A DNA stretch of 20,844 nt from Pavlovales sp. CCMP2436 (Eukaryota; Haptophyta; Pavlovophyceae; Pavlovales). Location: contig MU631321.1 of assembly GCA_026770615.1 (NCBI GenBank), forward strand, positions 13,952 to 34,795, read 5' to 3'. Shown one piece after another: positions 1 to 8,784 of this stretch. The position numbers and the translations under genes are program-made. The notes beneath the pieces are model-generated. The model was not told the DNA's origin. It saw only the letters and a program-made list of their open reading frames with translations, and did no database searches. Numbering within the stretch: position 1 is the stretch's first letter; the number at the start of each line of letters is the position of its first letter.

Positions 1-85
1 GCCGCGTGCCGCGATCGTACCGATCGTGTCGATGAGTTGCTTCTTGATGCGCGCGGCCGCCTCCATCGGACTCACGCCCATCAGC
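1..85 (-). repeat. Truncated copy of the GAFGE-protein element
   Basis: These 85 bases match 16058-16142 base for base as far as I can read, then the similarity stops abruptly at position 86. The matching stretch is internal to the 202-residue minus-strand ORF at 15887-16495 (about residues 118-146), so this is a fragment of the same mobile-element coding region. It may continue to the left of the window. Confidence 0.85.
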
Positions 86-590
86 AATATTATATTCCCC
101 CCGAAACATAGATCGCGCCGACGGGCGACGGGAGGCGTTGGGCATGCCGGACGAAGGGTAAGGTGGCGGACAAGACTCATGAGGGGGGACGATGAGAGCG
201 AACTGCGGGTTGCGATAATGGCAGCCTAAGTTAAACTCCAACAACGTCCTTTTTTAAATACGGTTGGGCTTTGACTTTATTGATAAAAAAAGGCGGTGAA
301 TTATCGGACCCGAAAAAAGAGCGTGCCACCTGGGTGACTGAACGCCGTCGCGCTTACACGCTTGGAGTCGACCGCTTCTGAGGCAGTATGTCTGCAACCC
401 ACTGCCTGCTGCCCCTCCGTCTTATAGTAAGTCGTACAGTAGGCTATACGGAGGTTTTTGCGTGTATGTTTTGTTGTAATTATGCGGAGGATCGCGGCGG
501 CGCGATGCGACGACGAGCAAGGATCGTGGCGGAGAGACGACGCGGGGAGTAAGATAGCACATGAGACGACCGATTCGCTGACCCTCCCAT
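86..590. other. No gene recognised
   Basis: Mixed sequence with A/T runs around 250-310. Short open frames occur on both strands but none shows a domain, sustained GC-rich third positions or splice signals. I see no RNA gene here. Confidence 0.5.
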
Positions 591-770
591 GTCATGCCCG
601 TCCGGCTCTTAGAAAAGGCGTAACGTACGGGGATTATCCGTGGGGCCCCTGGGGCCCCGTGGGCCCCCGGGCTATGTGACAAGTTAGTTATATGTTAGTC
701 ACATAGGCGCCTCCGGCGGGGCCCCTGGGGGCCCTGCGGGGCTTTCTAAGAGCCGGACATTGCCCGTACG
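591..770. repeat. Large imperfect palindrome with C/G-rich stem
   Basis: Outer arms GTCCGGCTCTTAGAAAAG (600-617) and its near reverse complement (742-758) enclose long G/C-run arms (650-671 and 707-741). An inner perfect 9-bp pair, CTATGTGAC (672-680) and GTCACATAG (698-706), surrounds a 17-base AT-rich loop. The whole structure could fold into a cruciform or long hairpin. It resembles a foldback-type element or MITE; no flanking duplication was resolved. Confidence 0.7.
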
Positions 771-784
771 CCTTCGGGCTGCAA

Positions 785-1062
785 GTGTGTAAGTTTCTAG
801 TAATACGTCCGTCCCCGAAAGGATCTCACTGGATTTAAGTGTTGAAAAACACTCAGATCCAGGGATCCACCCCAAGCACACGGATACCGTCCCCACCGCT
901 GATCAGTTCAGACACACGACGATTGACGACTGACGACTCTCGACTGGCGCGCTGACCGACCTTCACTGCTCTCCATCGCGTCGTCTGAAAATGCAGCATC
1001 GTCTGCGAGCGCGGCATACCTGCGCGACTCACAAAACATTACTTCTTCACCAGCCTGAATCA
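785..1062 (+). repeat. Composite repeat, copy A (hairpin unit plus CGACTGGCGCGCTGACC unit)
   Basis: The first part (785-897) contains a small hairpin, AAGTGTTGAAAAACACT. It recurs inverted at 11108-11220 and directly at 19331-19428. The second part contains CGACTGGCGCGCTGACC and then TCTGAAAATGCAGCATC with GCGAGCGCGGC; it recurs at 1561-1655, 10963-11060 and 19470-19590. The copy runs straight into the terminal inverted repeat of the element at 1067, which appears to be inserted in it. Confidence 0.75.
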
Positions 1063-1066
1063 CATA

Positions 1067-1744
1067 TTAATGTAGGGGGGTTCGGGCTGGCGGTACGTTT
1101 CAAGTTCAAGTCAGGCTGATCTTAGCGCTCCGACGCAGACTCCTACGCGCTACGCCGAAGTGGGGAGCTGGTAGAAGTGGTGGATGATGAGGAAGCCGAA
1201 AACAAAGCGCTGGCGTCGCTGCGCAACGCGGGGCCGCCCGACAGTGCGCGAGCAAGCGAGTCCATTGGTGATCCCACTGGTGACGTATCGCTGGGAAGCG
1301 ATGGGATTTTGAATGTCGAGAACTCGTTTGCGCGTGCAGGGCGCGGGCCGCAGCGCGGGGGCGCGGTGGAAGGACTGGTTGAAGAGGGAGCCGAAGGAGT
1401 TGGAGATGGAGCCGAAGGGGTCGAAGTGTCGTCCGACAACGCGAGGCCGCCCGGCAGTGCGCGAACGAACGAGTTCATTGGTGGCCTGTCGCTAGGAAGC
1501 GACGGGGGTTTGAATGCCGTGAAACAGGATTGTATCATATATATTCGTAGCGCGTAGGAGCCTGCGTCGTCTGAAAATGCAGCATCGTCTGCGAGCGCGA
1601 CACACCTCCGCGACTCCCAAACCATTACTTCGTCACTAGCCTGTATCACATATATTCGTAGCGCGTAGGAGCCTGCGTCGGAGCGCTAAGATCAGCCTGA
1701 CTCGAACTTGAAACGTACCGCCAGCCCGAACCCCCCTGCATTAA
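1067..1744. mobile_element. 678-bp element with 88-bp terminal inverted repeats
   Basis: The left terminus (1067-1154, starting TTAATGTAGGGGGG) and right terminus (1657-1744, ending CCCCCCTGCATTAA) are reverse complements with only a few mismatches. The flanks read CACATA on the left and GTATATTGCGA on the right. A likely unoccupied version of the site reads TATCACATATTGCAATTATT near 7826, which supports a real insertion. Target duplication length is uncertain (perhaps ATATT). Near the right end, a roughly 110-bp direct duplication (1535-1568 and 1643-1680) brackets a stray copy of the TCTGAAAATG unit. No transposase is recognisable, so the element is probably non-autonomous. Confidence 0.85.
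1143..1649 (-). CDS. Repetitive ORF inside the 678-bp element, unrecognised
   Basis: The frame is 168 codons, rich in Ser, Pro and Ala. It contains two copies of a unit of the form FK-PSLPSD followed by P-NSF/DSL-RAL-GG-AL, about 70 residues apart. The second element copy at 15119 has three degenerate units in disrupted frames. The in-phase repetition hints at past coding, but low complexity makes this weak. I do not recognise a family, and it could be a non-coding tandem array read by chance. Confidence 0.25.
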   Translation of the reverse strand: MIQASDEVMVWESRRCVALADDAAFSDDAGSYALRIYMIQSCFTAFKPPSLPSDRPPMNSFVRALPGGLALSDDTSTPSAPSPTPSAPSSTSPSTAPPRCGPRPARANEFSTFKIPSLPSDTSPVGSPMDSLARALSGGPALRSDASALFSASSSSTTSTSSPLRRSA

Positions 1745-2051
1745 CGTATATTGCGATTTTTTCCCCGAGGGACAGAAATCGTAAATATACGCGGCTTGTA
1801 TGCTGGCCCAGTCTATCCCACCCCTTGCCAGGGGTGGGCCTCGGGCGCAGGGCTTTGGGATGCGGGAAATTGCGGGCTTGCTGGCTCATGGTTGTGTTTT
1901 GGCAACTTTGAGTTTGCTGGCTTATATTTGGTTATTGGTTTCTTGCCGCCCGAGTGACAGTGTGTCAGCGTGGTTGACTGGATGGCTTCAAAGGCCCGTT
2001 TGGTAGATGTGCGCATTGTGCGTAGGTGATTTTCGTGTATGGGGGTATGTA
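1745..2051 (+). repeat. Right flank of composite repeat, otherwise nothing
   Basis: About the first 90 bases (CCCCGAGGGACA, then a GCGGCTTGTATGCTGGCCCA stretch) match 7850-7906 and 11221-11272. This unit therefore lies to the right of the element insertion site in several copies. The rest of the interval has a short CCCCTTGCCAGGGG hairpin near 1820 and no supported gene. Confidence 0.55.
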
Positions 2052-2053
2052 TA

Positions 2054-2220
2054 CAGGGGATCGCGGGCAATAAGAACGGCGCTTTTTGAGGCTGAGGCTG
2101 AGTTTCTTAGCAAATTACATACAAACAATTGTTAAATTTTAGTTAAAATTACTATTGAAGGGCAAAAAAACGAGGCTCAGTTTCTTAACACGACGGTTTC
2201 TTATTGCCCACGATCCCCTG
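2054..2220. mobile_element. 167-bp MITE, internally deleted form of the 11438-13023 element
   Basis: Termini CAGGGGATCGCGGGCAATAA (2054-) and its reverse complement with one mismatch (ending 2220) form about 23-bp inverted repeats, flanked on both sides by TA. Internally, GAGGCTGAGTTTCTTAGC (left) and GAGGCTCAGTTTCTTAAC (right) form a subterminal direct repeat. The left 100 bases and right 55 bases match the two ends of the element at 11438-13023. The TA flanks would suit a Tc1/mariner-type target duplication; superfamily is inferred from this only. Confidence 0.88.
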
Positions 2221-2343
2221 TATGACGGGCTTGTCCGAGATTAATGCGTGCTTGTTTGACGGGCCTGCTGCGGATTTGTGGTGTATGGTGGGACTAGATG
2301 GCCCTGTTTTGGGTTCATGATGTATGGTGGAACTGGCTGCTCC

Positions 2344-2733
2344 TGGTAGTGCTGAGGGTGTGGCTCGAGACGGTCTCTTCTAGATGCGCTTTGGGGGTGT
2401 GACTCGAAGCGGTCTCTTCTGGATTAGTTTTTCCACGATTGGTATGCGTAAGTGTGGTTGTCCTCGACTGGGCCTGAGGGTGGGCTCAGGCTGCATGGAG
2501 GGTATGGTCGGGTGTGCACCTAGGAATGAGGCTTCGTCTGGTAGTGCTGAGGGTGTGACTCGAGACGAGCTCTTCTGGATGCGTTTTGAGGGTATGACTC
2601 GAGGCGGTCTCTTCTGGATTTGTTCTTTCCCGATTGGTATGCGTAAGCGTGGCTGGCCTCGGCTGGGCCTGAGGGTGGGCTCAGGCTGCATGGAGGGTAT
2701 GGTCGGGTCTGCACCTGGGAGTGAGTCTTCGTT
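2344..2733 (-). repeat. Two in-phase 195-bp (65-residue) tandem units
   Basis: Units at 2344-2538 and 2539-2733 align along their full length with scattered substitutions. The 195-base period is a multiple of three. On the minus strand each unit encodes MQPEPTLRPSRGQP, then an RLRIPI-type segment, then basic/Pro-rich sequence. This is the extreme C-terminal or downstream part of the degenerate retroelement frame at 2743-4380. Similar Pro-rich sequence seems to trail to about 2250. Confidence 0.8.
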
Positions 2734-2742
2734 ATTCGGAGG

Positions 2743-4380
2743 TTAATTGCGAGTCAAGCGTATTCGTTTGGCAGGATTTGTCTGTGTGCTGGTGTCCTTT
2801 GGGGGTATGAGCTCATGCTGCATAGGTGGTATGGCCGCTGGTAACTCGTTTTGAGCGATGCTGTCCGTTGGGGGTATGGGATCGTAGTGAATGGGTGGTA
2901 AGGATGATGGTACCTCATTGTTTTGGGCGATGCTGTCCGTTAGAGGTGGGCTCATACTGCATAGGTAGTATGGCCGCTGGTGCTTCATTTTGGGCGATGC
3001 TGTCTGTTGGGGGTATGGGCTCGTACTGCATAGGAGGTAAGGCTGATGGATCCTTGTTTTGAGCGATGCTGTCCGTTGGGGGTATGGGCTCGTATTGTAT
3101 AGGTGGTATGGCCGCTGGTGCTGTGTTTTGATTCAGTTTCCTTGCTACCCGCTCGGCTGTCTGGGCGGCCCACATGGCTACCTTAAACTTATACGCGTCG
3201 TATATAGATATGTTGTCCTTGGTTGACGCCGCTGATGCTTCGATTGCCGCTTCGCGTGATTTGTGCATGCTGAGGCTATGGCGTAGGAGAGTGTAGTGTA
3301 AGTCGCCGGGCTTGGGTGCGTCACCGGTGTCGACGTCTTTCTTTCTTAGCTCTTCTTTGACACTTAATCCACCCTTCCGGTGAAGTAGTCCGGCCGAGAT
3401 ATCATGTGTGTAGCCATTGATTTTGATTTGGCGGGTCCCAGGCGCGGGGACAGTTCCTTGCAGAGGGAGCGGTGGAGGTCGTGGCGGTGCTTTTCCGTTG
3501 ACGAGCACTCGTGGTATAGGTGATGCTTTGTGTCTTGTGTGTTGGGTGCTTTGCATAGAGAGCAGGTGAGGCCCATTGTTTCGGACTTTCCGTCAATGGT
3601 AATTGTAGTGGTGGCCATCGCCGGAAATTCTGCTGCCCAATCGGCATTGTGGCGGTATGATCCGAGTATCAATCTGGCCATGTGTTGGGTGTACTTTTCC
3701 GTGGGTCGCTGTTGGCCCCTAGCTCGTGGGAGGCGCAGAGCCGTCGTGCTCTCTTTTGACCACATGGCTTCTACATTGGCCATTCTACCTATGCCGGGGG
3801 CATGTTTGACGGGGCCTCTCTTTTCTAGGCGATCCCTCGCAACTCTATCTATTAGCGCATGGCGTGCTGCTCGTTGGTCGGATGTGATGATGTCTCCTGT
3901 CGTAGTGGCCGCTATTGCCCAGCACTGGGCCGTGAGCGGGTTTTGTGTGAGCTGTACTGTGGCGGCTTCTCTGTGTACTGCCACTACCTTTGAGCCCCAG
4001 TCGCTCAATGCGTTCTGCACGAGCTTTATGACAGCCGGGGGTTGGAGGTGGGGAGGCAAATCAGCCTGGCTGCGCCAGTTGTTGTCTCGTGTGGAGATGA
4101 AGAGTCGGGTCACTTTCTTTAGCGCCTCTGCTGTCACTATTCTAGCTCTCGAGGTGTCATCGTGACGTACCGCTCCCGGGGTATTTAGAATTCTGGCTAC
4201 TTCATCATCCAATTTGGTATGAGCCGCAGTGTGAGTAACGTTCCTGTAGCGTCCGTGCGCCTCACGTTGTTTGAGGCTGAGTAGGCGGTAGAAGTGAGGG
4301 TTTGCATCATAGCTCGTGGGATCCCTTAACCCGTGTGGTAGGATACGGGGGACGATAAATGAACCATTATTAAAAAAGTT
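2743..4380 (-). pseudogene. LINE-like retroelement ORF, C-terminal remnant
   Basis: On the minus strand a frame is open from 4380 to 3364 without any ATG (it begins after a TGA at 4381-4383), so it is 5'-truncated. Near 3440-3590 it carries a cysteine/histidine motif, CSLCKAPNTQDTKHHLYHEC, of the C-x2-C...H...C type seen after the reverse-transcriptase region in many non-LTR retroelements. Upstream lies a basic, Arg-rich region typical of the same part of such proteins. The reading then shifts near 3364-3430 into a second frame that continues to about 2915 and shifts again near 2945. That downstream part contains five 23-residue repeats. No reverse-transcriptase catalytic motif is inside the window, so assignment rests on the zinc-knuckle-like motif and overall character. 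The left boundary of the decayed ankyrin gene abuts its 5' side. Confidence 0.6.
2815..3130 (-). repeat. Five tandem 66-72-bp units encoding a Pro-rich 22-24-residue repeat
   Basis: On the plus strand, GCGATGCTGTCCGTTGGGGG-type unit starts occur at about 2857, 2928, 2994 and 3064, with a divergent fifth copy toward 2790. Spacings are about 72, 66 and 69 bases, all multiples of three. On the minus strand each unit encodes variants of PPMQYEPIPPTDSIAQN. Length changes that preserve phase imply the array evolved while translated, although one copy (near 2945) now carries a frameshift. Confidence 0.85.
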
Positions 4381-4395
4381 TCAAAAAAAGAGCGC

Positions 4396-5624
4396 GGAGA
4401 CTTCGGCCACGATGGGGGGCGACTTGCGATGGGGACCTCGAGGCGGGTGCAGACGTCAACCAGAGTTTTGTGGCACTGCGTTGCTGGATGCGATATCTGG
4501 CGGGCACATCGAATGTGTGCGCCTCCTGCTCAGCGCGAGCTCGAGCTCGCGCGTAGACATGAACCAAGCAGAATGGGGCACCACTGCGCTGATGTGTAGC
4601 GTTGATGTGCCCGACTGCATGCGTCTCCTGCTCGAGGCTGGCGCGGACGTGAATTACACCGATGGGAGGGGCCACACCGCGCCAGCCGGCTACACGCTGT
4701 GCAGCTGCTCTGCGCCTACGGCGCGCGGCGCGAGGCGCTCGCCCCGAATGCGCCCGCCGACGTACGCGCGTGGGTGCTCGAGACGAGCCGCTGGAGCACG
4801 CAGCTGCACCACCTCGAGCTTCTCCCGTCAGCGCGCGTGCGCCAGCTCCTCGTGGGCAGGGCGGACGTGCACGGCAGCGACGGTGGTGTTGGTGCACCCA
4901 CGCCGCTCGGGCTCGCGCGCGCACTGCTCGCGCGCGACCCGGCGCACGAAGGCGCTTCCCTGGTGGTGGCGGCGGCAGACCCATGGTCGCGCGCGAACTA
5001 CGCGCTCTTCCCCGCGCACGCGCGCGCGTGCGCCGCCGAGTTGCTTCGGATCGGCCAGCTGCTCGTCCGAGAGGCGCTCTTCGCTAGCAAGGAGGTCGCG
5101 TTGCTCGACGTGTGGCCGCTCGTGATGGCGCACGCGCTCGGCCGCAGCATGCCGCCGCGCCTCGTTCTGCACTCGGCTCTCGCCGGGCGCAGCGCCACGA
5201 TCACCTCGCAGCCGGCGGGCGGCGAGTACCTCCTCGGGCGCGAGGGCGTCGTCACGGCCGTCTCCGGCGAGTGGGAGTCGGTCGAGCTCGAGCTGAACGA
5301 CGGCGAGCGCGTCTCCGTGCCCGTTGCGTCGGTCGAGATCAAGCTGGCTGCTACGGGCGCGCAACGGGCGCCAACCGCTGGCTCACGGCGACGCTCGGCA
5401 GGCTGGTGGCTCGCCCCGAGCTGAACGGGCGCAATGTGCGCCTGCTCGGCTGGGCTGGCTCGCAAGGGCGCTGGCGCGTCCAGCTCGACCGTAGCAAGCT
5501 CGTGCCGCCCGCTGCTCGCGCTCGGCTGGGAGTGGGAGTGAGAGGCGAGATGCAGCCTGTCTGCTGCCAAAAAAGGTGCAGGCATTGGGTCGACGATGGC
5601 GTCTGCTGTGCTGCGCTGGAATGA
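4396..5624 (+). pseudogene. Ankyrin-repeat gene broken by three frame changes
   Basis: Ankyrin repeats are clear: LEAGADVNQS near 4440 (frame 3), GTALLDAISGGHIECVRLLL from 4472 (frame 2), then GTTALM...CMRLLLEAGADVNYTDGRGHTA to about 4670. The frame changes near 4465, near 4690 (resuming with QLLCAYGARREAL, frame 1) and near 5350 (resuming with TGANRWLTATLGRLVARP, frame 3). The C-terminal part has two copies of a small basic module, one around VTAVSGEWESVELELNDGERV and one around ELNGRNVRLLGW...GRWRVQL, a module I associate with ankyrin and MYND proteins of algae. No ATG precedes the first repeat in frame; the 5' end seems cut by the adjacent retroelement junction near 4380. Ankyrin proteins are protein-binding scaffolds; here the gene is probably dead unless the shifts are sequencing errors. 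Confidence 0.8.
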
Positions 5625-6129
5625 CCTACGTGTCCAGAGGCCGCTATGATGTTTGCTCGCATGTGATGTGGTTTTAAATATGTGGCGCGGTTGCCCTCAG
5701 CGATCGAGGGCCCGGACAGGTAATGCCGGTGAGGCATATAGACTATCGGGTGGTTGCGGTAAGGGACACACGCGCGCTGTCAGTGTCCGAAATCAGACTA
5801 GTAGACTTCACCTCCTTGATATGTATAATAAAATTATTGATCATCATGTCCTCATCAGAATAATTAATCATCAATGAGCGAGCATAAGATTGGCCAGAAT
5901 GCGCCTTCTTGCGATTATAATTTAAAAACATGTATGATATCATTTTATGAGAAATAAGAAATATGTATGCATGAATGAATGATACTCGTTCCTTAATTAG
6001 ATTAAAGTAAGATTTCTGTTGTTCCGACACGCAAAACGAAACGATTTTGCAATCAATTTATCGGACTAGTCCGTAAGACATAGGCGATTTGTTTAAGGCG
6101 CATTTAAGCGATTAGATACGGAACGTTTA
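5625..6129. other. AT-rich interval without a recognisable gene
   Basis: Base composition drops sharply to AT-rich between about 5800 and 6060. No ORF here shows coding character. 6088-6129 contains repeats of a TTTAAGCG-type motif that also appears just outside the right end of the next element (7398-7477), so the element at 6130 may have inserted in a region already carrying that repeat. Confidence 0.5.
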
Positions 6130-6205
6130 AGTACGGCTGACCCCACGCTAAAGGGGGGTTGGGGTGCAGATAACCTTTTCCTTCTCATGACGGGCTGGGA
6201 TTCAG

Positions 6206-6448
6206 CGCATCGCGCTTGAACCATCCCATCGGGTGCTTATGGCGAGGCCATAGCCGGAAGAATAAGCTGATCCGACCACTTCTTGGCCACCTGCCACGCA
6301 CGACGGTCGTCGCCAACGCACACGACGACTGGTCTCACGACGACGACGACAAGCGAACGACGACCAACGATTTGCCCGATCAGTTTATTCTCGCGGCTAT
6401 GGTCTCGCCACGAGCACCCGGTGGTATGGTCCGAGCGCGAGCGCCCCA
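6206..6448. repeat. Internal inverted repeat with 50-70-bp arms
   Basis: The left arm (about 6206-6273; CCATCCCATCGGGTGCTTAT, then GGCGAGGCCATAGCCG) and right arm (about 6378-6448) are imperfect reverse complements. They flank roughly 100 bases rich in CGACGA repeats. The structure could be a MITE nested in the larger element or a subterminal part of it. No flanking direct repeat was resolved. Confidence 0.75.
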
Positions 6449-6544
6449 CGAGTTGACCAGCATGCGAAGGAAAATGTTAAGCATCGAGCGATTTTGAGGA
6501 GCTCAACTTTCAAAATACATAGTGACGTCCATCGTTAAATTGCA

Positions 6545-7246
6545 TTGTACCCGTCGATGTGGTGCGCGTCGGCTTTGGCTTCGCTGCTCCTCCTCTTTGG
6601 GTCCATGCTCGATAGCTCGCGCACGGAGGGCGCAGCACCCGTGCTCCACCCAGGCCGCCGTGTTTTGTCAGCGCAGCTGGAGCCGATCCATCGGCCTGCA
6701 AAGCATCCCTCGCAGTGCTGGGAGGTCGTGACGCGCGTCGAGAGACAACTGACGGGGAAAGCATCCGGGTGGACGTCAGAGGCAAGACTGCTCATGGCGG
6801 CGACCAAAGACGCTGTGCTCGAGAGGTGCGCGGAGATCTTCGACGAGTACGTGCACACGCCGCAGGTGGCGCTGGAGCCAAAGCGGAAAACGGCGGTGGT
6901 CTCGGCGCCGGCAGCGCAGCGGGCCCGGCGCAACTCGGCTCCGACCACGTTCAGCCTCAACGAGGGACGCCGTGGGCCGCCGCCGGGCGGGGAACGAGCC
7001 GGGCCAGGCCGCGGCCACACCTTCGAGCACACACCACACGCCCCAGTCGAGTCGCCGCTGCTTCCCCCTCCAGGCGCGCTTGTGGCCAACTGGCTGACGC
7101 AGCACACGCTCCGGAAGCAGTGGGAGACGCCGCGCTCACCTGAGCGACGACGTGCAGGTCGACGCCCAGCGCGTGAAGGAGCTCTGCATTGGAAGGCAGC
7201 TCGCGTGAGTCAGGGCGCGTCAGGACTGAGACACGCGCGCGCATGA
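6545..7246 (+). CDS. Unrecognised ORF carried inside the 1.26-kb element
   Basis: The frame is 233 codons if opened at the ATG-like start codon at 6545 (an alternative ATG, MWCASALASLLLL, follows four codons later and would give a hydrophobic N-terminus resembling a signal peptide). The central part (about residues 75-190) has natural composition, including ERCAEIFDEYVHTPQVAL and a Pro/Arg-rich stretch. Near 7130 the coding character may move to another frame, reading LSDDVQVDAQRVKELCIG to a stop at about 7207. That suggests a one-base shift in a captured gene. I do not recognise a family, and there is no transposase signature. Its position between perfect terminal inverted repeats suggests capture, or a novel accessory ORF of the element. 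Confidence 0.4.
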   Translation: MYPSMWCASALASLLLLFGSMLDSSRTEGAAPVLHPGRRVLSAQLEPIHRPAKHPSQCWEVVTRVERQLTGKASGWTSEARLLMAATKDAVLERCAEIFDEYVHTPQVALEPKRKTAVVSAPAAQRARRNSAPTTFSLNEGRRGPPPGGERAGPGRGHTFEHTPHAPVESPLLPPPGALVANWLTQHTLRKQWETPRSPERRRAGRRPAREGALHWKAARVSQGASGLRHARA

Positions 7247-7397
7247 CGTGACGTCAACGGTGTAAGCCAAATTGAGTTAAAGTAGGCACCGAATTTCAAA
7301 TTTTCGCTTCGCTGGGGGAGGACCCCCAGACCCCCCCTCTGCAAGTGACTGTCAGCAGACCCCCCTTTAGCGTGGGGTCAGCCGTACTTATGGGAAT

Positions 7398-7515
7398 TGT
7401 TTAAGCGCTTACATGCGGGAGAAGGCGTGACGATGGGACTTTTTTAAGCGCATACATACGGGAGAAGGCGTGACGATGCGCGCGCGCGAGAAGACGCGAC
7501 GATGCGTGCACGCGA
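7398..7515 (+). repeat. Short tandem repeats, about 40-bp unit
   Basis: TTTAAGCGCTTACATGCGGG (from about 7400) and TTTAAGCGCATACATACGGG (from about 7443) each continue into AGAAGGCGTGACGATG. A third degenerate unit (GCGAGAAGACGCGACGATGC) and a fourth partial one follow. Related TTTAAGCG motifs lie at 6088-6129, left of the inserted element. Confidence 0.7.
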
Positions 7516-8780
7516 GCAGGCGTGGTTATCTCGAGGTGGCTCGGGGGTACCAGCGCGGATATTGGGGACGCCGGCGCAGCTCATCTCTGAGTTAGGTATT
7601 ATAATTATTAGAGCTTTCACTTTGTGCCTATTACTTATATGATTGATAGGGATTTAAGGTCATGCTCGTACGCCTTCGGGTCGTAAGTCGGGGACTTTAA
7701 AATAAAAAACTATGATAAAAAGTGGGGTTATACCTTACTACATCTCTACCGGTAAACGCCCTGGGATTCCGCTGCTGGACGCCTATCAGAATCACTGGCG
7801 CCAAACTGAAACTGTGCAAACTCCTGTATCACATATTGCAATTATTGCTCCGGGGACAAAACTGCACATATGCGCGGCTTATCTGCTAGCCCAGTTTATC
7901 CCATATTGGTATATCCTTGCTCTTAGAAAACGGGTCCGGGGTTGTACTTGGGCTTGGAAACCTCAGGGGGTTTCTCGCACCGAATAAAGCACGATTTTCC
8001 GTGTGTCAAACGTTGAGCAGAGAAAATCGAGTTCATGTGTTGGGATAGGATTTCTCTCCCTGTCTTAGAAGTCACAACGGGCAAGTTACGGTATACCGTT
8101 GGACACGGCAGTCCAAGCGTGGACCAGCCGCGTCAGTATTACTCAGACCCAGCTAGGTCATTCGGAGCATCTCAACCAAAGATAAGTATCTTAAACGTAA
8201 CCGGAGTTTAAGGACCGCTTTGTCCTTAAAGTCTAGATTAAAATAAAAAAAGAATGGAATTTCCTGTTCCTGGACTCTTCGTGTCCTATTTCGACCGTTG
8301 GGTTAAGGGCTCCCTGAACCACGCCGACGAGCGCCGCCGACCGGTAGTGTGTTGTCGCAATGGGGGTAAGGATAACTATCCAGTAAAACCCCCTGTGAGT
8401 ACCATCGAGCACTCATCAGTAGATGCCCTCGAGCACACACACATCCGTCCACGCATCTGTGCGCGTACGAATGCTAACATGTTGTATTTTTTTGCGTCAT
8501 CGAGCACACTTTCTGACTCGCGTGAAAGAACTCCTACGGGTCGCTCCAACGGATGAGACACGCGGTCTCTGGCCGGCAGTCGACTTCATGCTATATGTTG
8601 TGATATTATCAGTTATACATACAAACCTCGCCAGGCAGAATACCCCTACTCACGATATACGTGATCTGCTGATTGCTGTTCAGCGTAGATCAAATGTCAC
8701 CACGGATCCACCTGAAGGCGCTGCGGATCCGACCCGAATTCAGATCTAAACTAACCCGATTCGTGGCTCCCTGAACCCCG
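7516..8780. other. No gene recognised; scattered repeat fragments
   Basis: A CGTACGCCTTCGGGTCGTAAGT segment near 7670 matches one near 766, showing another shared repeat fragment. A composite-repeat copy lies at 7817-7906. Small frames such as 8254-8556 lack domains or coding bias. Near 8702-8731 two CGGATCC motifs form a short inverted pair. No tRNA or other RNA gene was found. Confidence 0.5.
7817..7906 (+). repeat. Composite repeat, apparently unoccupied insertion site
   Basis: The sequence CTGTATCACATATTGCAATTATT then GCTCCGGGGACA and a GCGGCTTATCTGCTAGCCCA stretch joins directly the two flanks that are separated by the 678-bp element at 1067-1744. It is therefore a candidate pre-insertion version of the site, which helps place the element boundaries. 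It could alternatively be a copy from which the element was excised. Confidence 0.6.
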
Positions 8781-8784
8781 TCGA

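Larger units (their letters stand above)
6130..7388. mobile_element. 1259-bp element with 30-bp terminal inverted repeats
   Basis: The left end (6130-6159, beginning AGTACGGCTGACCCCACGCT) and right end (7359-7388) are reverse complements over 30 bases with no mismatch that I can find. TA lies immediately outside both ends (6128-6129 and 7389-7390), suiting a TA target duplication. Inside are a second large inverted repeat (6206-6448) and a GC-rich coding-like ORF (6545-7246). No DDE-type transposase is recognisable, so it is likely a non-autonomous element that carries or has captured gene sequence. Confidence 0.85.

Noticed and set aside
2046..2228. 8-bp hAT-type target duplication around the MITE
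   Set aside because: The adjacent 8-mers match at only about half their positions, whereas TA is present at both ends of both element copies.
2857..3130. CRISPR-like array
   Set aside because: The repeat units are contiguous 66-72-bp coding units without unique spacers and encode an in-phase protein repeat.
4370..4984. Long minus-strand frame over the ankyrin gene
   Set aside because: It is an Arg/Ala-rich shadow of the GC-rich ankyrin coding strand.
8254..8749. Plus-strand ORFs between composite repeats
   Set aside because: Open by chance: no motif, no consistent third-position GC and no splice or promoter context.
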